This document shows positions 37,113-46,233 of a DNA stretch of 64,000 bases, one piece after another; position 1 is the first letter of the stretch, and every line of letters starts with the position of its first letter. Under the pieces are notes generated by a model that saw only the letters and a list, made by a program, of their open reading frames with translations, was not told the origin of the DNA and did no database searches. The stretch comes from Bradyrhizobium altum (GTDB lineage: Bacteria > Pseudomonadota > Alphaproteobacteria > Rhizobiales > Xanthobacteraceae). The stretch spans positions 45,481-109,480 of the forward strand of contig NZ_JACMYP010000004.1 of the NCBI RefSeq assembly GCF_020889705.1, written 5' to 3'. Position numbers and translations under genes: made by a program.

Positions 37113-37551
37113 TCGGCACATCGCCGCCCAGATGTGGCAAGGCCCTGAGGCAACAGCTTTGCGGTCGTCGTTGAGCGGCCCAGCGACCAGGCATTCTCGT
37201 CTGCGGGCAATCGAGGCGGGGCCTCATCCCGTAGATCACTGGATTTGTTCGGACACCCCCGACACATGGACGCGGCGTGAGGTATCCGCCGCCAATAATC
37301 TCTGCGCCACGCCGGGGCCACCTCGCTCCACCGGGACGTCCGTCGGCATCGTCCGCCGTACACCGATCACGCTGCCGCTCTGAGGGCGCAATACGGCGCT
37401 TACCTCCAGGCAGCCTCTCAACGCATTTTGGTTACTTCGGATGGTGCGCTGTTCAGCTAGCGAATTCAATGCCACTGTTGGGCATTTCAGTTCAATGCAG
37501 GCGCTGATCGTGGTGGGATAGATCGGCCAGCATGCGGAAGGGTTAATCACC
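37113..37551 (+). other. Intergenic region before asparagine synthase B
   Basis: About 440 bp without a gene. It should contain the promoter for the asparagine synthase; GGAAGGG at about 37535-37541 is the ribosome binding site. No copy of the shared TTAACC element is present. Confidence 0.4.
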
Positions 37552-39219
37552 TTGTGCGGCTTCGTTGGCATATTCGAATTCACTGAATCGTTTGAATCGG
37601 CGCGCAGCCGGGCGCTGGAGATGGCAAAGACGGTTAGGCACCGTGGCCCGGACTGGAGTGGCATTTATTCCAGCGAACGCGCGATGCTCGCGCACGAACG
37701 GCTTTCCATTGTCGACGTAGAGCACGGCGCCCAGCCGCTTCTCGACCTCGCCGCGGGGCGGGCGCTGGCTGTGAACGGAGAGATCTACAATCATGTCGCT
37801 CTGCGCGACGCACTGAAGCGGCCGCACGCCTGGAAAACGAAATCAGACTGCGAGATTATCCTTTATCTCTACGACGAGTACGGACCAGCTCTGTGCAAGA
37901 TGTTGAGTGGCATTTTTGCGTTTGCCCTCTTCGACGAACGTACCGGTTATTTCTTCGTCGCCCGGGACCACATCGGCATAGTGCCGCTTTATATTGGATG
38001 GAGCGGCGACGGCGTAACTTATGTCGCCAGCGAAATGAAAGCTCTTGATCCGGTGTGCGAGACGATCCAGGAGTTTCCGGCGGGACATTACTATGACGGC
38101 AAGGCTCGCGAATTCGTCAAATGGTATGATCCTGAGTGGGCGCATGCATTTCCAACCAAGAAGGTATCGCTGCACGAGCTCCGGACTTCACTCGAGACCG
38201 CAGTCATACAGCAAATGATGTGCGACGTACCTTACGGGGTACTTATTTCTGGTGGGCTCGACTCCTCGCTCATCGCAGCGCTCGCAGCACGACACCGCTT
38301 CAAGCGGATCGAGTCCGGGGAGACCGAGGAGGCCTGGTGGCCAAGGCTACACTCGTTCTCCGTGGGTTTGGAAAATTCACCCGACATGAAGTATGCGCGA
38401 AAGGTGGCGGCTCACATCGGCACGGTCCATCATGAAGTTGTTTTCACGGTGCAGGACGGACTGGACGCGTTGCCCGATGTCATCCGGCACCTGGAAACCT
38501 TCGATGTCACCACCATTCGTGCTGGTACGCCGATGTATCTTATGGCGCGCAAGATCAAGGCAATGGGCATCAAGATGGTGCTGTCTGGAGAAGGGGCTGA
38601 CGAGGTATTCGGCGGCTATCTCTACTTCCACATGGCCCCATCGGCAGAAGAATTCCACGAGGAGACTGTTCGAAAGCTCTTTGCGCTGAGCAGGTACGAT
38701 TGCTGCCGCGCGAACAAGGCAACCGCTGCCTGGGGGGTGGAAGCCCGTGTACCGTTCCTGGACAAGGAATTCCTGGATTACGCGATGTCGATAAACCCGG
38801 CCGAAAAAATGTGCCCCGGCGCGAAGATCGAAAAGGGCATATTGCGGGAAGCTTTTACCGACCTGTTGCCGCAGGAGATCTTGTGGCGTCAGAAGGAGCA
38901 GTTTTCGGACGGTGTGGGGTACAGCTGGATTGAGTGCTTGCGGAATCATGCCGAGGGTAAAGTCTCGGATCAGATGTTCGCAGCGGCGGGTAAGCGCTTT
39001 CCGAAGCAAACGCCGACCTCGAAAGAAGGCTACTTCTATAGAACCATCTTTGACAGCATTTTCAAGAATCCGACGGCCTGCCTAACTGTCCCCGTCGGTC
39101 CCTCGATCGCGTGTTCGACGCCGACCGCGTTTCTCTGGTCCCAGCAATTTGCGAGTATGGATGATCCATCCGGAAGGGCAGTGAAGGGCGTACACATCGA
39201 GGCCATTGATAACATGTGA
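37552..39219 (+). CDS. asnB: Asparagine synthase (glutamine-hydrolysing), AsnB type
   Basis: 555 aa, almost the same length as E. coli AsnB (554). TTG start, then Cys (MCGFVGIFEF), which becomes the N-terminal nucleophile of the glutaminase. Motifs: RHRGPDWSGIYS, AHERLSIVDVEHGAQPL, NGEIYNHVALR, ISGGLDSSLIAALA, LSGEGADEVFGGYLYFH, VEARVPFLDKEFLDYAMS. It makes asparagine from aspartate, glutamine and ATP in the cytosol. It is clearly different from the longer amidotransferase-like paralogue at 27627. Asparagine supply could serve the asparagine-specific thiotemplate operon 13-17 kb away (inference). Confidence 0.9.
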   Translation: MCGFVGIFEFTESFESARSRALEMAKTVRHRGPDWSGIYSSERAMLAHERLSIVDVEHGAQPLLDLAAGRALAVNGEIYNHVALRDALKRPHAWKTKSDCEIILYLYDEYGPALCKMLSGIFAFALFDERTGYFFVARDHIGIVPLYIGWSGDGVTYVASEMKALDPVCETIQEFPAGHYYDGKAREFVKWYDPEWAHAFPTKKVSLHELRTSLETAVIQQMMCDVPYGVLISGGLDSSLIAALAARHRFKRIESGETEEAWWPRLHSFSVGLENSPDMKYARKVAAHIGTVHHEVVFTVQDGLDALPDVIRHLETFDVTTIRAGTPMYLMARKIKAMGIKMVLSGEGADEVFGGYLYFHMAPSAEEFHEETVRKLFALSRYDCCRANKATAAWGVEARVPFLDKEFLDYAMSINPAEKMCPGAKIEKGILREAFTDLLPQEILWRQKEQFSDGVGYSWIECLRNHAEGKVSDQMFAAAGKRFPKQTPTSKEGYFYRTIFDSIFKNPTACLTVPVGPSIACSTPTAFLWSQQFASMDDPSGRAVKGVHIEAIDNM

Positions 39220-39444
39220 GCAGTCGGCAACTGCGGCCGCGAAGGCGCCGCCCGGGCCATCAGGCTGCTGCGGACCATGCGGACCAGGTTGAGGGGATCG
39301 CGGCCTCCACGACAGCGTCGGTCCGAACTCGGCGGCCAGTGCGCCTGCACGAGCCTCTATGGCTGGATCTGGACGCCTGAACCGGGAGCAGACTGCGATC
39401 TTCCCATGTGCCTGGCAGTTCGGAAGGCGGCCGCGGCCAATATC

Positions 39445-40611
39445 TCAATTTGCGTTTGCTGCCCCGAAGAGCCGCAGCTTCTTTTTTGGAAGGTTCATAG
39501 CGATCGTTCGCAGCGTCCGTTTCGCGTCACGGAGCTTGGCCTCGATGTGGCGTTCTGGACCGTCTCTGCAAATTGTGATCCACTTCATGGCATACTCGCT
39601 GTTTGCAAGATGGGCCTTGTGCCCAGCGCCACCAGCCAGGAAGTCGTAGCCGCTTTCCCCGCGTGAGATGCTATCCTCAATAGCCAGCACATGGCTCACG
39701 AGCCCGGGCTTAATGCGGCCATCGCTCTCGTAAAGAAAGCCGCTTTGGTAGTTCAGGACACGGCCGTCATGCACGAAATTGTACACGACCCCGACCGTCT
39801 GATCGCCAACCAGCGTCCGTGAGATGCGGACCGCTCCTGTGGGAACTCCGCGCGCGATCAACTCCTCGTGGAACGGACGGAAGCCCGGATTGGCGAAAGC
39901 CCCTTTGCGTCCCCATCGCGACCGATGAAAGTCGCTCAGCAAATCGAACGCAGCCAGGGCCTCCGTCGTCGTTTCCATGATCCGGAATTCAAGGGGGCCT
40001 CGTTCGGCATACAGCCTCATGGCACGGCTCACGGCCTGGCGCGTACTGCGGCCCAGTGTGGCGCGGTAGTCCTTCTTTTGCTGACGGGCCTTGGCGAAAT
40101 CAACCCATAAGGCCGTATCAGCCTGTTTCACCTCGCTAACGAGCCCAGCCTTGCCCGCAGCGCGGCAGGCGGCCAATTCGAGGTCCGCATCAATTCCGGA
40201 GAGCACCAACTGATCCGCGCGGCGCAAGCGGGACGTCAAAGCGTCGAGACCTGCCGGAATAATGGTGTCCGGTTGCTCTGCAAGGATACTATTGCACTCG
40301 ATGAACAACCGGTCGAAACGGGTATCTCCGGATTCATTGAGCAGCCAACGTGCCCGCGCATGCGGCCCAAGTCTCCAGGCTCTGCGCCGGCAGATGATCG
40401 CCAACCCGACGATCTTGCCTGACGACCGAGCTACGAGGACGTGCGGTTGGGTGCCATCCGGAATATGCCGTAGCCAAGTGCCGATCCAGAGCCAGGACAA
40501 GAAGAACGAGTGAGTGGCCCGAGCTTCGAGCTCCTTCCACGCGGTTTCAAGCCAGGCAATGCTCTCCAGAGCCTCCAGGCTGACATCGGTGACGGCATCA
40601 GGCATGCTCAT
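39445..40611 (-). CDS. GNAT acetyltransferase, CelD/BcsL-like
   Basis: 388 aa, ATG 40611 (a second ATG at 40605). The FemAB/GNAT double fold of the CelD family: an N-terminal half with FFLSWLWIGTWLRHIPDGTQ and GKIVGLAIICRRRAWRLGPH, and a C-terminal acetyl-CoA half with FDLLSDFHRSRWGRKGAFAN, VVYNFVHDGRVLNYQSGFLY, SHVLAIEDSISRGESGYDFL and AGGAGHKAHLANSEY. Such proteins acylate extracellular polysaccharide (cellulose in some bacteria). It sits opposite the asparagine synthase gene, which ends 225 bp away. Substrate unknown. Confidence 0.82.
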   Translation of the reverse strand: MSMPDAVTDVSLEALESIAWLETAWKELEARATHSFFLSWLWIGTWLRHIPDGTQPHVLVARSSGKIVGLAIICRRRAWRLGPHARARWLLNESGDTRFDRLFIECNSILAEQPDTIIPAGLDALTSRLRRADQLVLSGIDADLELAACRAAGKAGLVSEVKQADTALWVDFAKARQQKKDYRATLGRSTRQAVSRAMRLYAERGPLEFRIMETTTEALAAFDLLSDFHRSRWGRKGAFANPGFRPFHEELIARGVPTGAVRISRTLVGDQTVGVVYNFVHDGRVLNYQSGFLYESDGRIKPGLVSHVLAIEDSISRGESGYDFLAGGAGHKAHLANSEYAMKWITICRDGPERHIEAKLRDAKRTLRTIAMNLPKKKLRLFGAANAN

Positions 40612-41131
40612 TCTTGTTCAACGCCAGAGGACCGCAAGCGCGCTTTGATGAGAGAACAAGGATCCTGCTGCAATGATCGCGCATAATCCCATGATCGGGC
40701 GGGCCTGCTCACACACGAATCCTTCTGGCGGCCACGCCATTGGGCGTCTGTGACCGTCGCCTCGGCCGGGCGGATGGCGGTACTATATCTGGAATTCGAC
40801 CTATGTGCGGACCCTTTCTGGTTACCTACTCCTGCGACTTGTGCCTTCGGCGCGACTGTGCCGAGGGAGGCTGTGACCGGCCAGCTTTCGGCTGGCGCCG
40901 GCGCTCCGGCCGGGCGTCTGACGGCTTTGACTGTGCCCTCTCACCGTGACCTGCCATCGCGCCGCGCCAGTTTGGCCGTGCCGCGTTTGAGCTACGGAGT
41001 GCGAACTTTCGGCTTGAACAGCAGTCTTGTCTGCCCGTTACGTGCTGCCAGCGGCGGCGCGGCCGGCGCGATACGCTCTGGCAGGTATCGCACTTCGATC
41101 GCGCTATTTCCGCAATTGTGAGGTGGAACGA
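40612..41131. other. Intergenic region, no gene recognised
   Basis: About 520 bp. A 123-codon rightward frame (40750-41121) lacks any known pattern and has a composition typical of chance GC-rich frames. Promoter of the leftward GNAT gene expected at the left end. Confidence 0.35.
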
Positions 41132-41890
41132 CTACGATGGTCGGGATAGAGCCTGGACCGATGCCAGGAACGCTCCGAGTTGCTCGACCAAATCTGCGGC
41201 GATCGACTTGTCGACCATCAGAATTGTGGTGCCCGGTGTTTTGTCGGATGACCAGGCGCCCTGAGCGGAGATCGCAGCATGATCGGAGCGGACCTTCACA
41301 AGCACGCGAACTCTCTCTACGTTGAGACGCTCGCCGACGAGATTAGTCCCTTCCACAGAGCCGCCAGCAGTTTGCCTGCCGACTGCGACGGGCGAGACCT
41401 CTAGTATCGCCTGGGCCAACCAGATCGCATGCTTGTAGGGAATCGTCCAAATTGCCGAGCCATGATCGGCGTCAACATCGACTCGAAATGCCAGTCCGTC
41501 ATCGGAAGTCTCAATCCCGCGAAAACCCGTGATGGTTTGTCGGTCAAGCGTGCCGTCTCGATTGGTCAACGCGGGCCTCAATTTTGCTTTCGCGATAGTG
41601 AGCGTTGCTATTCCGAATTCAACCTGTTTTCGAGTGAGCTGATCGCTCCGTAATTGGGCGGGACCGTCGCTCCCTAGGCTGGAGCGGCGATCCCTTATCG
41701 CACGATAAGTTTGGCGGGGGTGTGGGTGTCCGCCAATCCGCACGACTGAGGACACGGTAAATCGGCAAATGCCTGCGGCAAATTGCCATTCTGAACTAGT
41801 CCTAACTAAGAGGTTCAACAGCACGTCGCCTCTGGGGGCAAAGGTATTAGCGCGCTGCAAAAATTGCGAAATCCTGGTGACGAAATTCAA
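41132..41890 (-). CDS. Hypothetical protein, start uncertain
   Basis: Up to 252 aa with a TTG start. The part from about residue 88 onward (KQVEFGIATLTIAKAKLRPA, then IETSDDGLAFRVDVDADHGS, then YKHAIWLAQAILEV) alternates like a beta-rich globular protein and looks coding; the first about 85 residues are less convincing, so the true start may be internal. No family recognised. It stands alone on the minus strand in a gene-poor stretch. Confidence 0.4.
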   Translation of the reverse strand: MNFVTRISQFLQRANTFAPRGDVLLNLLVRTSSEWQFAAGICRFTVSSVVRIGGHPHPRQTYRAIRDRRSSLGSDGPAQLRSDQLTRKQVEFGIATLTIAKAKLRPALTNRDGTLDRQTITGFRGIETSDDGLAFRVDVDADHGSAIWTIPYKHAIWLAQAILEVSPVAVGRQTAGGSVEGTNLVGERLNVERVRVLVKVRSDHAAISAQGAWSSDKTPGTTILMVDKSIAADLVEQLGAFLASVQALSRPS

Positions 41891-42583
41891 GGGAGAGACG
41901 TAAAGTCATTGGTCGAGGTTGACCGCTACAACCTCCGAAGCCCCATAGCCCCAGCTCCCCCTGAGCTAGGGCTCCCCCGCGCCACGGACGTCGCTGCTTG
42001 GTCCACCGTGGGCGCTTTTGACCTTGGCGACGCCCGCGAGGATCCAGTCGTCGCCTGGCCGCGACAATGAAGAGGCCGCCAAGTGAGGCGACCTTACATT
42101 CCCGCGCAAAATGCAGCTTTCAACCACTCCAGCACGGCGGCTGAAATGGGGACAGCGCCCCGGTCGGTGCTGTCCAAGTTAGGTCACTCGCAGGAGCGGA
42201 TTAGGCCATTGGCGCACCATCATTGGAACAACAATACCCCGTGTAACTCCGACGGGGTGAGTTCAGGCCCTAAGCCTTGCACCCCGGTAACGGCCCCGGT
42301 CTATCGCCCAGATCGGGGCTGTTTCTTTTCGGCGGAGCAGCGGCTGGTAGCCCGCCCATCGCGGCATGTGCACGCTATGGGGGTCGAATTCTCTCCATCG
42401 CGGGGCAAAGGGGCGGCATCTGCAGAAAGAGAGAGCAGGGGCGTGGGGCTGGTCGGCTGCGGCTCCAATTGGCTCACAGCGCAAAGCTGCGTCGCCGGCT
42501 TCGAATTGGTCGCGGCGCCTCGATCGTTAGTAGAAGCGCAATCTTTCTCCCGCAGCATCGTTCAAATTTACATTGGTTAATTG
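41891..42583. other. Intergenic region, no gene recognised
   Basis: About 690 bp. A 165-codon frame at 42083 is not protein-like. A short inverted motif AGGCCGCCAAGTGAGGCGAC near 42073-42092 resembles the hairpin at 43009-43028. Confidence 0.35.
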
Positions 42584-42850
42584 ATGGGCTCGGAAATGAT
42601 TGCTTTTCCCGACAGGCGAAAGTCTGTGCGTAATCCATCGCTGGACAACGGCTTGATCAGGTTTGGTGACTTGGCGCTGTGCTGTATCGTTGGTGACATC
42701 ACGGAGAACGGTGCGGCGCTGAAGGCGGATGATCCGCCATCACCTCTTCCAGACCACTTCACGCTGATCGTTCCACCTAACAAGACTTACTCGTGCAACG
42801 TCGTTTGGCGAAGAGGTGCATGGGTTGGCGTCGTGTTCGTTACTGAATGA
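42584..42850 (+). CDS. PilZ-domain protein
   Basis: 88 aa from ATG 42584 (ATG 42596 also possible). The c-di-GMP motifs are recognisable: DRRKSVRNPS supplies R-x-x-x-R, and IVGDITENGAAL supplies D-x-T-x-x-G where the consensus is D/N-x-S-x-x-G, a conservative Ser-to-Thr change. The rest is beta-rich (HFTLIVPPNKTYSCNVVWRR). Single-domain PilZ proteins sense cyclic di-GMP and often steer exopolysaccharide or motility. Its position between two lyase/secretion genes is suggestive but no coupling is visible. Confidence 0.7.
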   Translation: MGSEMIAFPDRRKSVRNPSLDNGLIRFGDLALCCIVGDITENGAALKADDPPSPLPDHFTLIVPPNKTYSCNVVWRRGAWVGVVFVTE

Positions 42851-43008
42851 AACGAGCCAACCACGACTTCAGATATCCTGAGCAATTTGCGGAGAGCTGA
42901 CAGCGCCGCTCGTCTCAGCAAAGGCAGTCATGCCAAGCCAGAGGTAGGCGCGACCAACGTCGGTTATGAAGCCTCGGCGTAGACTACCGGGCGAAACCAA
43001 ATGAAGAA

Positions 43009-43028
43009 GGCCGCCAAACAAGGCGGCC
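43009..43028. terminator. Short hairpin before a small leftward gene
   Basis: GGCCGCC (43009-43015), loop AAACAA, GGCGGCC (43022-43028). It lies 34 bp past the stop of the small leftward gene at 43062 and may end its transcript. A near copy lies at about 42074. Confidence 0.45.
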
Positions 43029-43061
43029 CTACTCTGCAATTCTAGGATTGGTTTCCGTCAT

Positions 43062-43262
43062 TCAATTGGGCATTAGTCCCGGCGAGGACAGCCTCCCGCT
43101 CAAATGTGCACTCGTCTCTGCGTATCGGGCAAGCTTTAGCAGCGCTTCCTTGGCTGCACACGGGGCAAGGGCTGCGGCCTCGTTCCGCAACTCTCTAGCT
43201 CGCTCTGCGAGCCGTGCCTCGAGAGTATCCCTCTGAACCACGCGTTGGCGTAATTGTCCCAT
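43062..43262 (-). CDS. Small protein of a rhizobial helical family
   Basis: 66 aa from the ATG at 43262 (GAGGGAAAG upstream); an in-frame extension to 43358 is less likely. Charged heptad-like helix LRQRVVQRDTLEARLAERAR, then LALCAAKEAL-type Ala-rich second helix (CAAKEALLKLARYAETSAHL), and the ending SGRLSSPGLMPN. Proteins ending in a short S-P-G-L-x-P motif after two helices are common in Bradyrhizobium and have no known function. Single gene. Confidence 0.65.
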   Translation of the reverse strand: MGQLRQRVVQRDTLEARLAERARELRNEAAALAPCAAKEALLKLARYAETSAHLSGRLSSPGLMPN

Positions 43263-43988
43263 GCGCTTTCCCTCGACCGGTCCCCATCCGGAACTTACGA
43301 TTCCAAGCTTTAACAGCGCGTAAAAGCTCCCCTGGAGGAAGGCGTTCTGTGACGCCAAGACGGCGCCAAGAGGGCACCAAATGGGATAAATTGCGAATTG
43401 CCTGGCAAAGCACAGATTTTGCTGAAGGCCGAGGGGGCGAGCGCTACGCGTCTCCGAACCTTTGACACCGGCTTAGGCAGTGATGTCGGTGCTGGCGCTT
43501 TTTCATGCGAGAAGACCGGCCTGGCTCTGCTCTTGCGATGTTCGAGCCATCGCGACCTTGGCGTGCTGTAAGCCGTCCCAGTGTTCGGCCAGCATGTCCT
43601 TGTTCTGATGCAGCATAAGGCGGTCGAGATTCTCTCCCCGACGGGCTCCGGTGCTCGAGCGTGCTCGACGACCCGGCGAGCCATTCCGGGGGGCGGTCGT
43701 TGTCGTTTTCATGCCGACTTGAGCGTCACTTGCGCCTGCCTTGGTCTCAGATACCCGGGCGATGGAGTTCGTTACAGATGGTGTGTCGAACTCGCAACGT
43801 CTCAATAGTTTCGCTGGGTATCGGACGTGTTTGGGCTTCACGTCGTTGCTAATTCATCGTCTAATAATGACGGACCTTCGGCGGCGATTTTATTTCCAAG
43901 ACGTTCATTTGAGATCGGGTCCAGGAGGTCGCTGTCCAGCGCCAGCGGCCTCTTCGTTTTGCTTCATTGAATTGCAAAGGACCGTCCA
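43263..43988. other. Intergenic region, no gene recognised
   Basis: About 725 bp. Overlapping frames on both strands lack protein-like composition. AAGGA at 43977-43981 serves the microprotein that follows. Confidence 0.35.
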
Positions 43989-44081
43989 ATGCCGATACAG
44001 GTGTGGGCCGTTGCCGCTTCGATCGGCTGGACAGCCGTTGTGGGCACGATGCTGCTGTATATGATTTTCGGCCCCGGCTAG
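43989..44081 (+). CDS. 30-aa single-pass membrane microprotein
   Basis: ATG 43989, TAG 44079-44081. It begins MPIQVWAVAASIGWTAVVGT and ends YMIFGPG, a single hydrophobic helix with a Pro-Gly end. AAGGA at 43977-43981 is at ideal spacing (7 bases). It is too short for usual gene finders. A similar composition is seen in rhizobial membrane microproteins, from memory. It might be a peptide linked to the transcript upstream of the second lyase; no partner is evident. Confidence 0.5.
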   Translation: MPIQVWAVAASIGWTAVVGTMLLYMIFGPG

Positions 44082-44493
44082 TTCGACGACGCTGCGATGC
44101 GTCGCGTTACGCAACTACCGAGACATGGCGGTGTGTGGATCCCGCTCTTGAGCTTGCTTCAGCGCTCGCACCGGCCACCGCGGGAAATGCTCGGGCCTTT
44201 CGGTTATCTGCGGAATTTTAGCCTAACAGCAGGCATGAGCCGCGGTTCTCATTGTCGCCACGCCAGCTCATTTTTTTTGCCATACTCCCTAATTAACCAA
44301 TCAAGTCTCGCAGTCGGGGGGCAATCCCACTGCAACGATATGTGTTGGCGGTCACCGCGATACATCGGAAATCTGCTCGCGGCACAAGGCGTTGCGAGCA
44401 TGTGGTATGTCGCGCGCCTTCGCGATGCGCGGCAGTGGAATTCCCTTGTAAACGTCAAAAGAGAAAAATCTCTGCGACCCACGGAGGTCTGAA
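44082..44493 (+). promoter_or_regulatory. Upstream region of lyase 2
   Basis: Holds element copy 3 (44273-44326) and the conserved leader (44357-44493) with AGAGA/TCTCT hairpin arms (44460-44464, 44469-44473) and GGAGG at 44483-44487, six bases before TTG. A 131-codon frame across this region is an artefact of the conserved leader. Confidence 0.55.
44273..44326 (+). promoter_or_regulatory. Shared upstream element, copy 3 (before lyase 2)
   Basis: T-run, GCCATACTCCCTAATTAACC, AATCAAGTCTCGCAGTC and then GGGGGGCAATCC. GCCA to TTAACC spacing is again 14 bases, and TTAACC to the G-run 23 bases. TTAACC lies 201 bases from the TTG start. Confidence 0.6.
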
Positions 44494-45717
44494 TTGGATA
44501 CGACCGGGACAATTACATCATTTTCTTCCACACCGATGACGAGGTTTTCGATCGGTGGCGACGTCTACGGAGTGCAGGATGCGAGCACGAGCTACAGCCT
44601 GACCAATCCTGACTCGCAAACTCTGCGCTTCCAAGTCCAGCAGGGTGATCATGCCTGGTACGACAGCTCATCTGTCGACCGCTCCGAGGTCTCAGCCGCG
44701 GCCAACATTCCCGGCGGCACTCCGCTCAACTTGAATTATCAGTTCATGGTGGAGGCAAATGGCCCAAATGGGTCATTTGCAAATTCGGCAGATGGCTGGT
44801 TCATCGTCGGACAGATGCACAATGATGATAACGCGAGCGGAGTGGGCACCTCGCCGCCGTTTGCGATCCAGCTTGTTGGCGATCATCTGCAGGTTGTCGC
44901 CAGATATGTCCAGCCGGGCCAGGATCCGAGCAACGGGGCTGGCAATGTGCAGATGCTCACGCTCTGGACTGACCCCAATCCGATCCAGACGGGCGTGTAT
45001 AACAACATTCAAATACAGGCCGACGTTTCGAACACCGGTGGCGGGTATTTGAAGGTCTCGATCAACGGGACCCAGGTCGTGAACTACAGCGGCCCCTTGG
45101 GTTATGGGCAGGGCACCAATTGGGAGTACGGGGTCTATCGGTCGACGGCGCCCGAGACCGTCGCGGTCGATTACCGAAACATGACGTTGTTGACGGGGGC
45201 GTCGGCGACCGTCACGTCGCCGTCAACTCCGACACAGCCAACCACACCGACCACGACCCCAACTACGGTCACCAGCCCGACCACCATTGTCGCGCCGGCT
45301 GTAGCACAGGACACCACTTCGCCGGCGGCCGCGATAGCCGCCCCGGCGGCAACCGTTACAGCGGCCGACCCCGGCGCTCTAGGCGCCATGGGAGCCATGG
45401 GAGCCATGGGAATGGCGCCGACGTCGGCGTCCGGTTGGTCGACGCCAGCGGCCGCCCCAACCACTGCAAGCCTGGCAGGCCTGGATTTTTCGCGTTTCGG
45501 ATTTGACACCAGTACGCTGGCAACCGCCGCGCCGCAGACGACCAGTTGGTGGGGAGATCAAGGCACGGCCGCCGCGTCTCAGGCAAGCAACAGCTATGCG
45601 CTGCTGAACCAGTATCTGGCGGGTAGCTCGGGTGGGGCCAATGGCGGCATGATCGCTGTAGCGATGAGTGGCCCTGCCTGGACACAGAACTCGTTCCTGA
45701 CCAAGCCTCAGAGCTAA
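44494..45717 (+). CDS. Type I-secreted heparin-lyase-like protein, short form (lyase 2)
   Basis: 407 aa, TTG start six bases after GGAGG, as in lyase 1. Residues 1-232 are nearly identical to lyase 1 (differences such as YDSSSVDRSEVSAAANIPGG). The Ig-like and cadherin-like modules are missing; instead there is a Thr/Pro linker (TQPTTPTTTPTTVTSPTT) and an Ala/Gly/Met stretch with three 9-base repeats (GAMGAMGAMGMAP). The C-terminal tail (SNSYALLNQYLAGSSGGANG, ending NSFLTKPQS) matches lyase 1 and is the probable secretion signal. No leader peptide, no RTX repeats. Inferred role: extracellular lyase with a different linker length, secreted by the 32851/35582 system. Confidence 0.8.
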   Translation: MDTTGTITSFSSTPMTRFSIGGDVYGVQDASTSYSLTNPDSQTLRFQVQQGDHAWYDSSSVDRSEVSAAANIPGGTPLNLNYQFMVEANGPNGSFANSADGWFIVGQMHNDDNASGVGTSPPFAIQLVGDHLQVVARYVQPGQDPSNGAGNVQMLTLWTDPNPIQTGVYNNIQIQADVSNTGGGYLKVSINGTQVVNYSGPLGYGQGTNWEYGVYRSTAPETVAVDYRNMTLLTGASATVTSPSTPTQPTTPTTTPTTVTSPTTIVAPAVAQDTTSPAAAIAAPAATVTAADPGALGAMGAMGAMGMAPTSASGWSTPAAAPTTASLAGLDFSRFGFDTSTLATAAPQTTSWWGDQGTAAASQASNSYALLNQYLAGSSGGANGGMIAVAMSGPAWTQNSFLTKPQS

Positions 45718-46233
45718 AGGACTGCCGGGCCGCTCGCGGTTTATCTGCGCGAGGCCGGTTCTCCTACGCGGCACCTCAGGCAAACCGGTCGCTCTTGGCC
45801 TAACGGGTTCGCATGTGAGACCCGCTCTCGCGGTATTCGAGCCGCCCGTGATCTTTTTGCGTACCACAGGCCGGCCCGATGTCCGGCCTGTGTCACTTGG
45901 CCCTGGTGAAGCATTGGTCGTCGATCTTCTCGATGTCGATCCGCCCGTCCCGACGGGCTCGAATGTTCGAGAGTGGGGTGGTCGCGCCGGCACGAGCGGT
46001 CCCTGAAGCGTTCTTCAGTTTTTCGCGAGGCGAAACAGCAAGGGCCTGGGGCGATACTGAAGCACAACGTTTGCCGGCGAGTGAAGCGCGTTTTCCAGCC
46101 GTCCAGCCTCGTTGTTCGGCGTCCTTCGGTGCGGATCTTCGATTATCAAAATGAGTACCGCATATTAGGTCAGCAAAACTTCCCGAAAGCAGTCAAACCT
46201 CGCTGCTGACCTGGAGCATCCCTGGAGAGGACT
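45718..46233 (+). other. Intergenic region after lyase 2
   Basis: About 515 bp with no recognised gene. It contains a hairpin at 45865-45892 and, at its end, GGAGAGG (46223-46229), the ribosome binding site of the next small gene. Confidence 0.4.
45865..45892 (+). terminator. Hairpin downstream of lyase 2
   Basis: CACAGGCCGG (45865-45874) pairs with CCGGCCTGTG (45883-45892) across an eight-base loop, a 10 bp stem, about 148 bases after the stop. No T-tract follows. Likely transcript end. Confidence 0.45.

Noticed and set aside
40750..41121. 123-codon rightward open frame
   Set aside because: No domain pattern, chance-like composition.
42083..42580. 165-codon rightward open frame
   Set aside because: Low-complexity composition, no fold pattern, no ribosome binding site; the other strand and frames are equally open.
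17613..43450. GAGCGCTACGCGTC occurring at about 17613 and 43437
   Set aside because: Only 14 bases match and the flanks differ; too weak to call an insertion-sequence end or repeat.
45387..45415. Three tandem 9-base repeats (GCCATGGGA) in lyase 2
   Set aside because: Coding microrepeat giving a Gly-Ala-Met run within the linker; not a separate element, noted under the gene.
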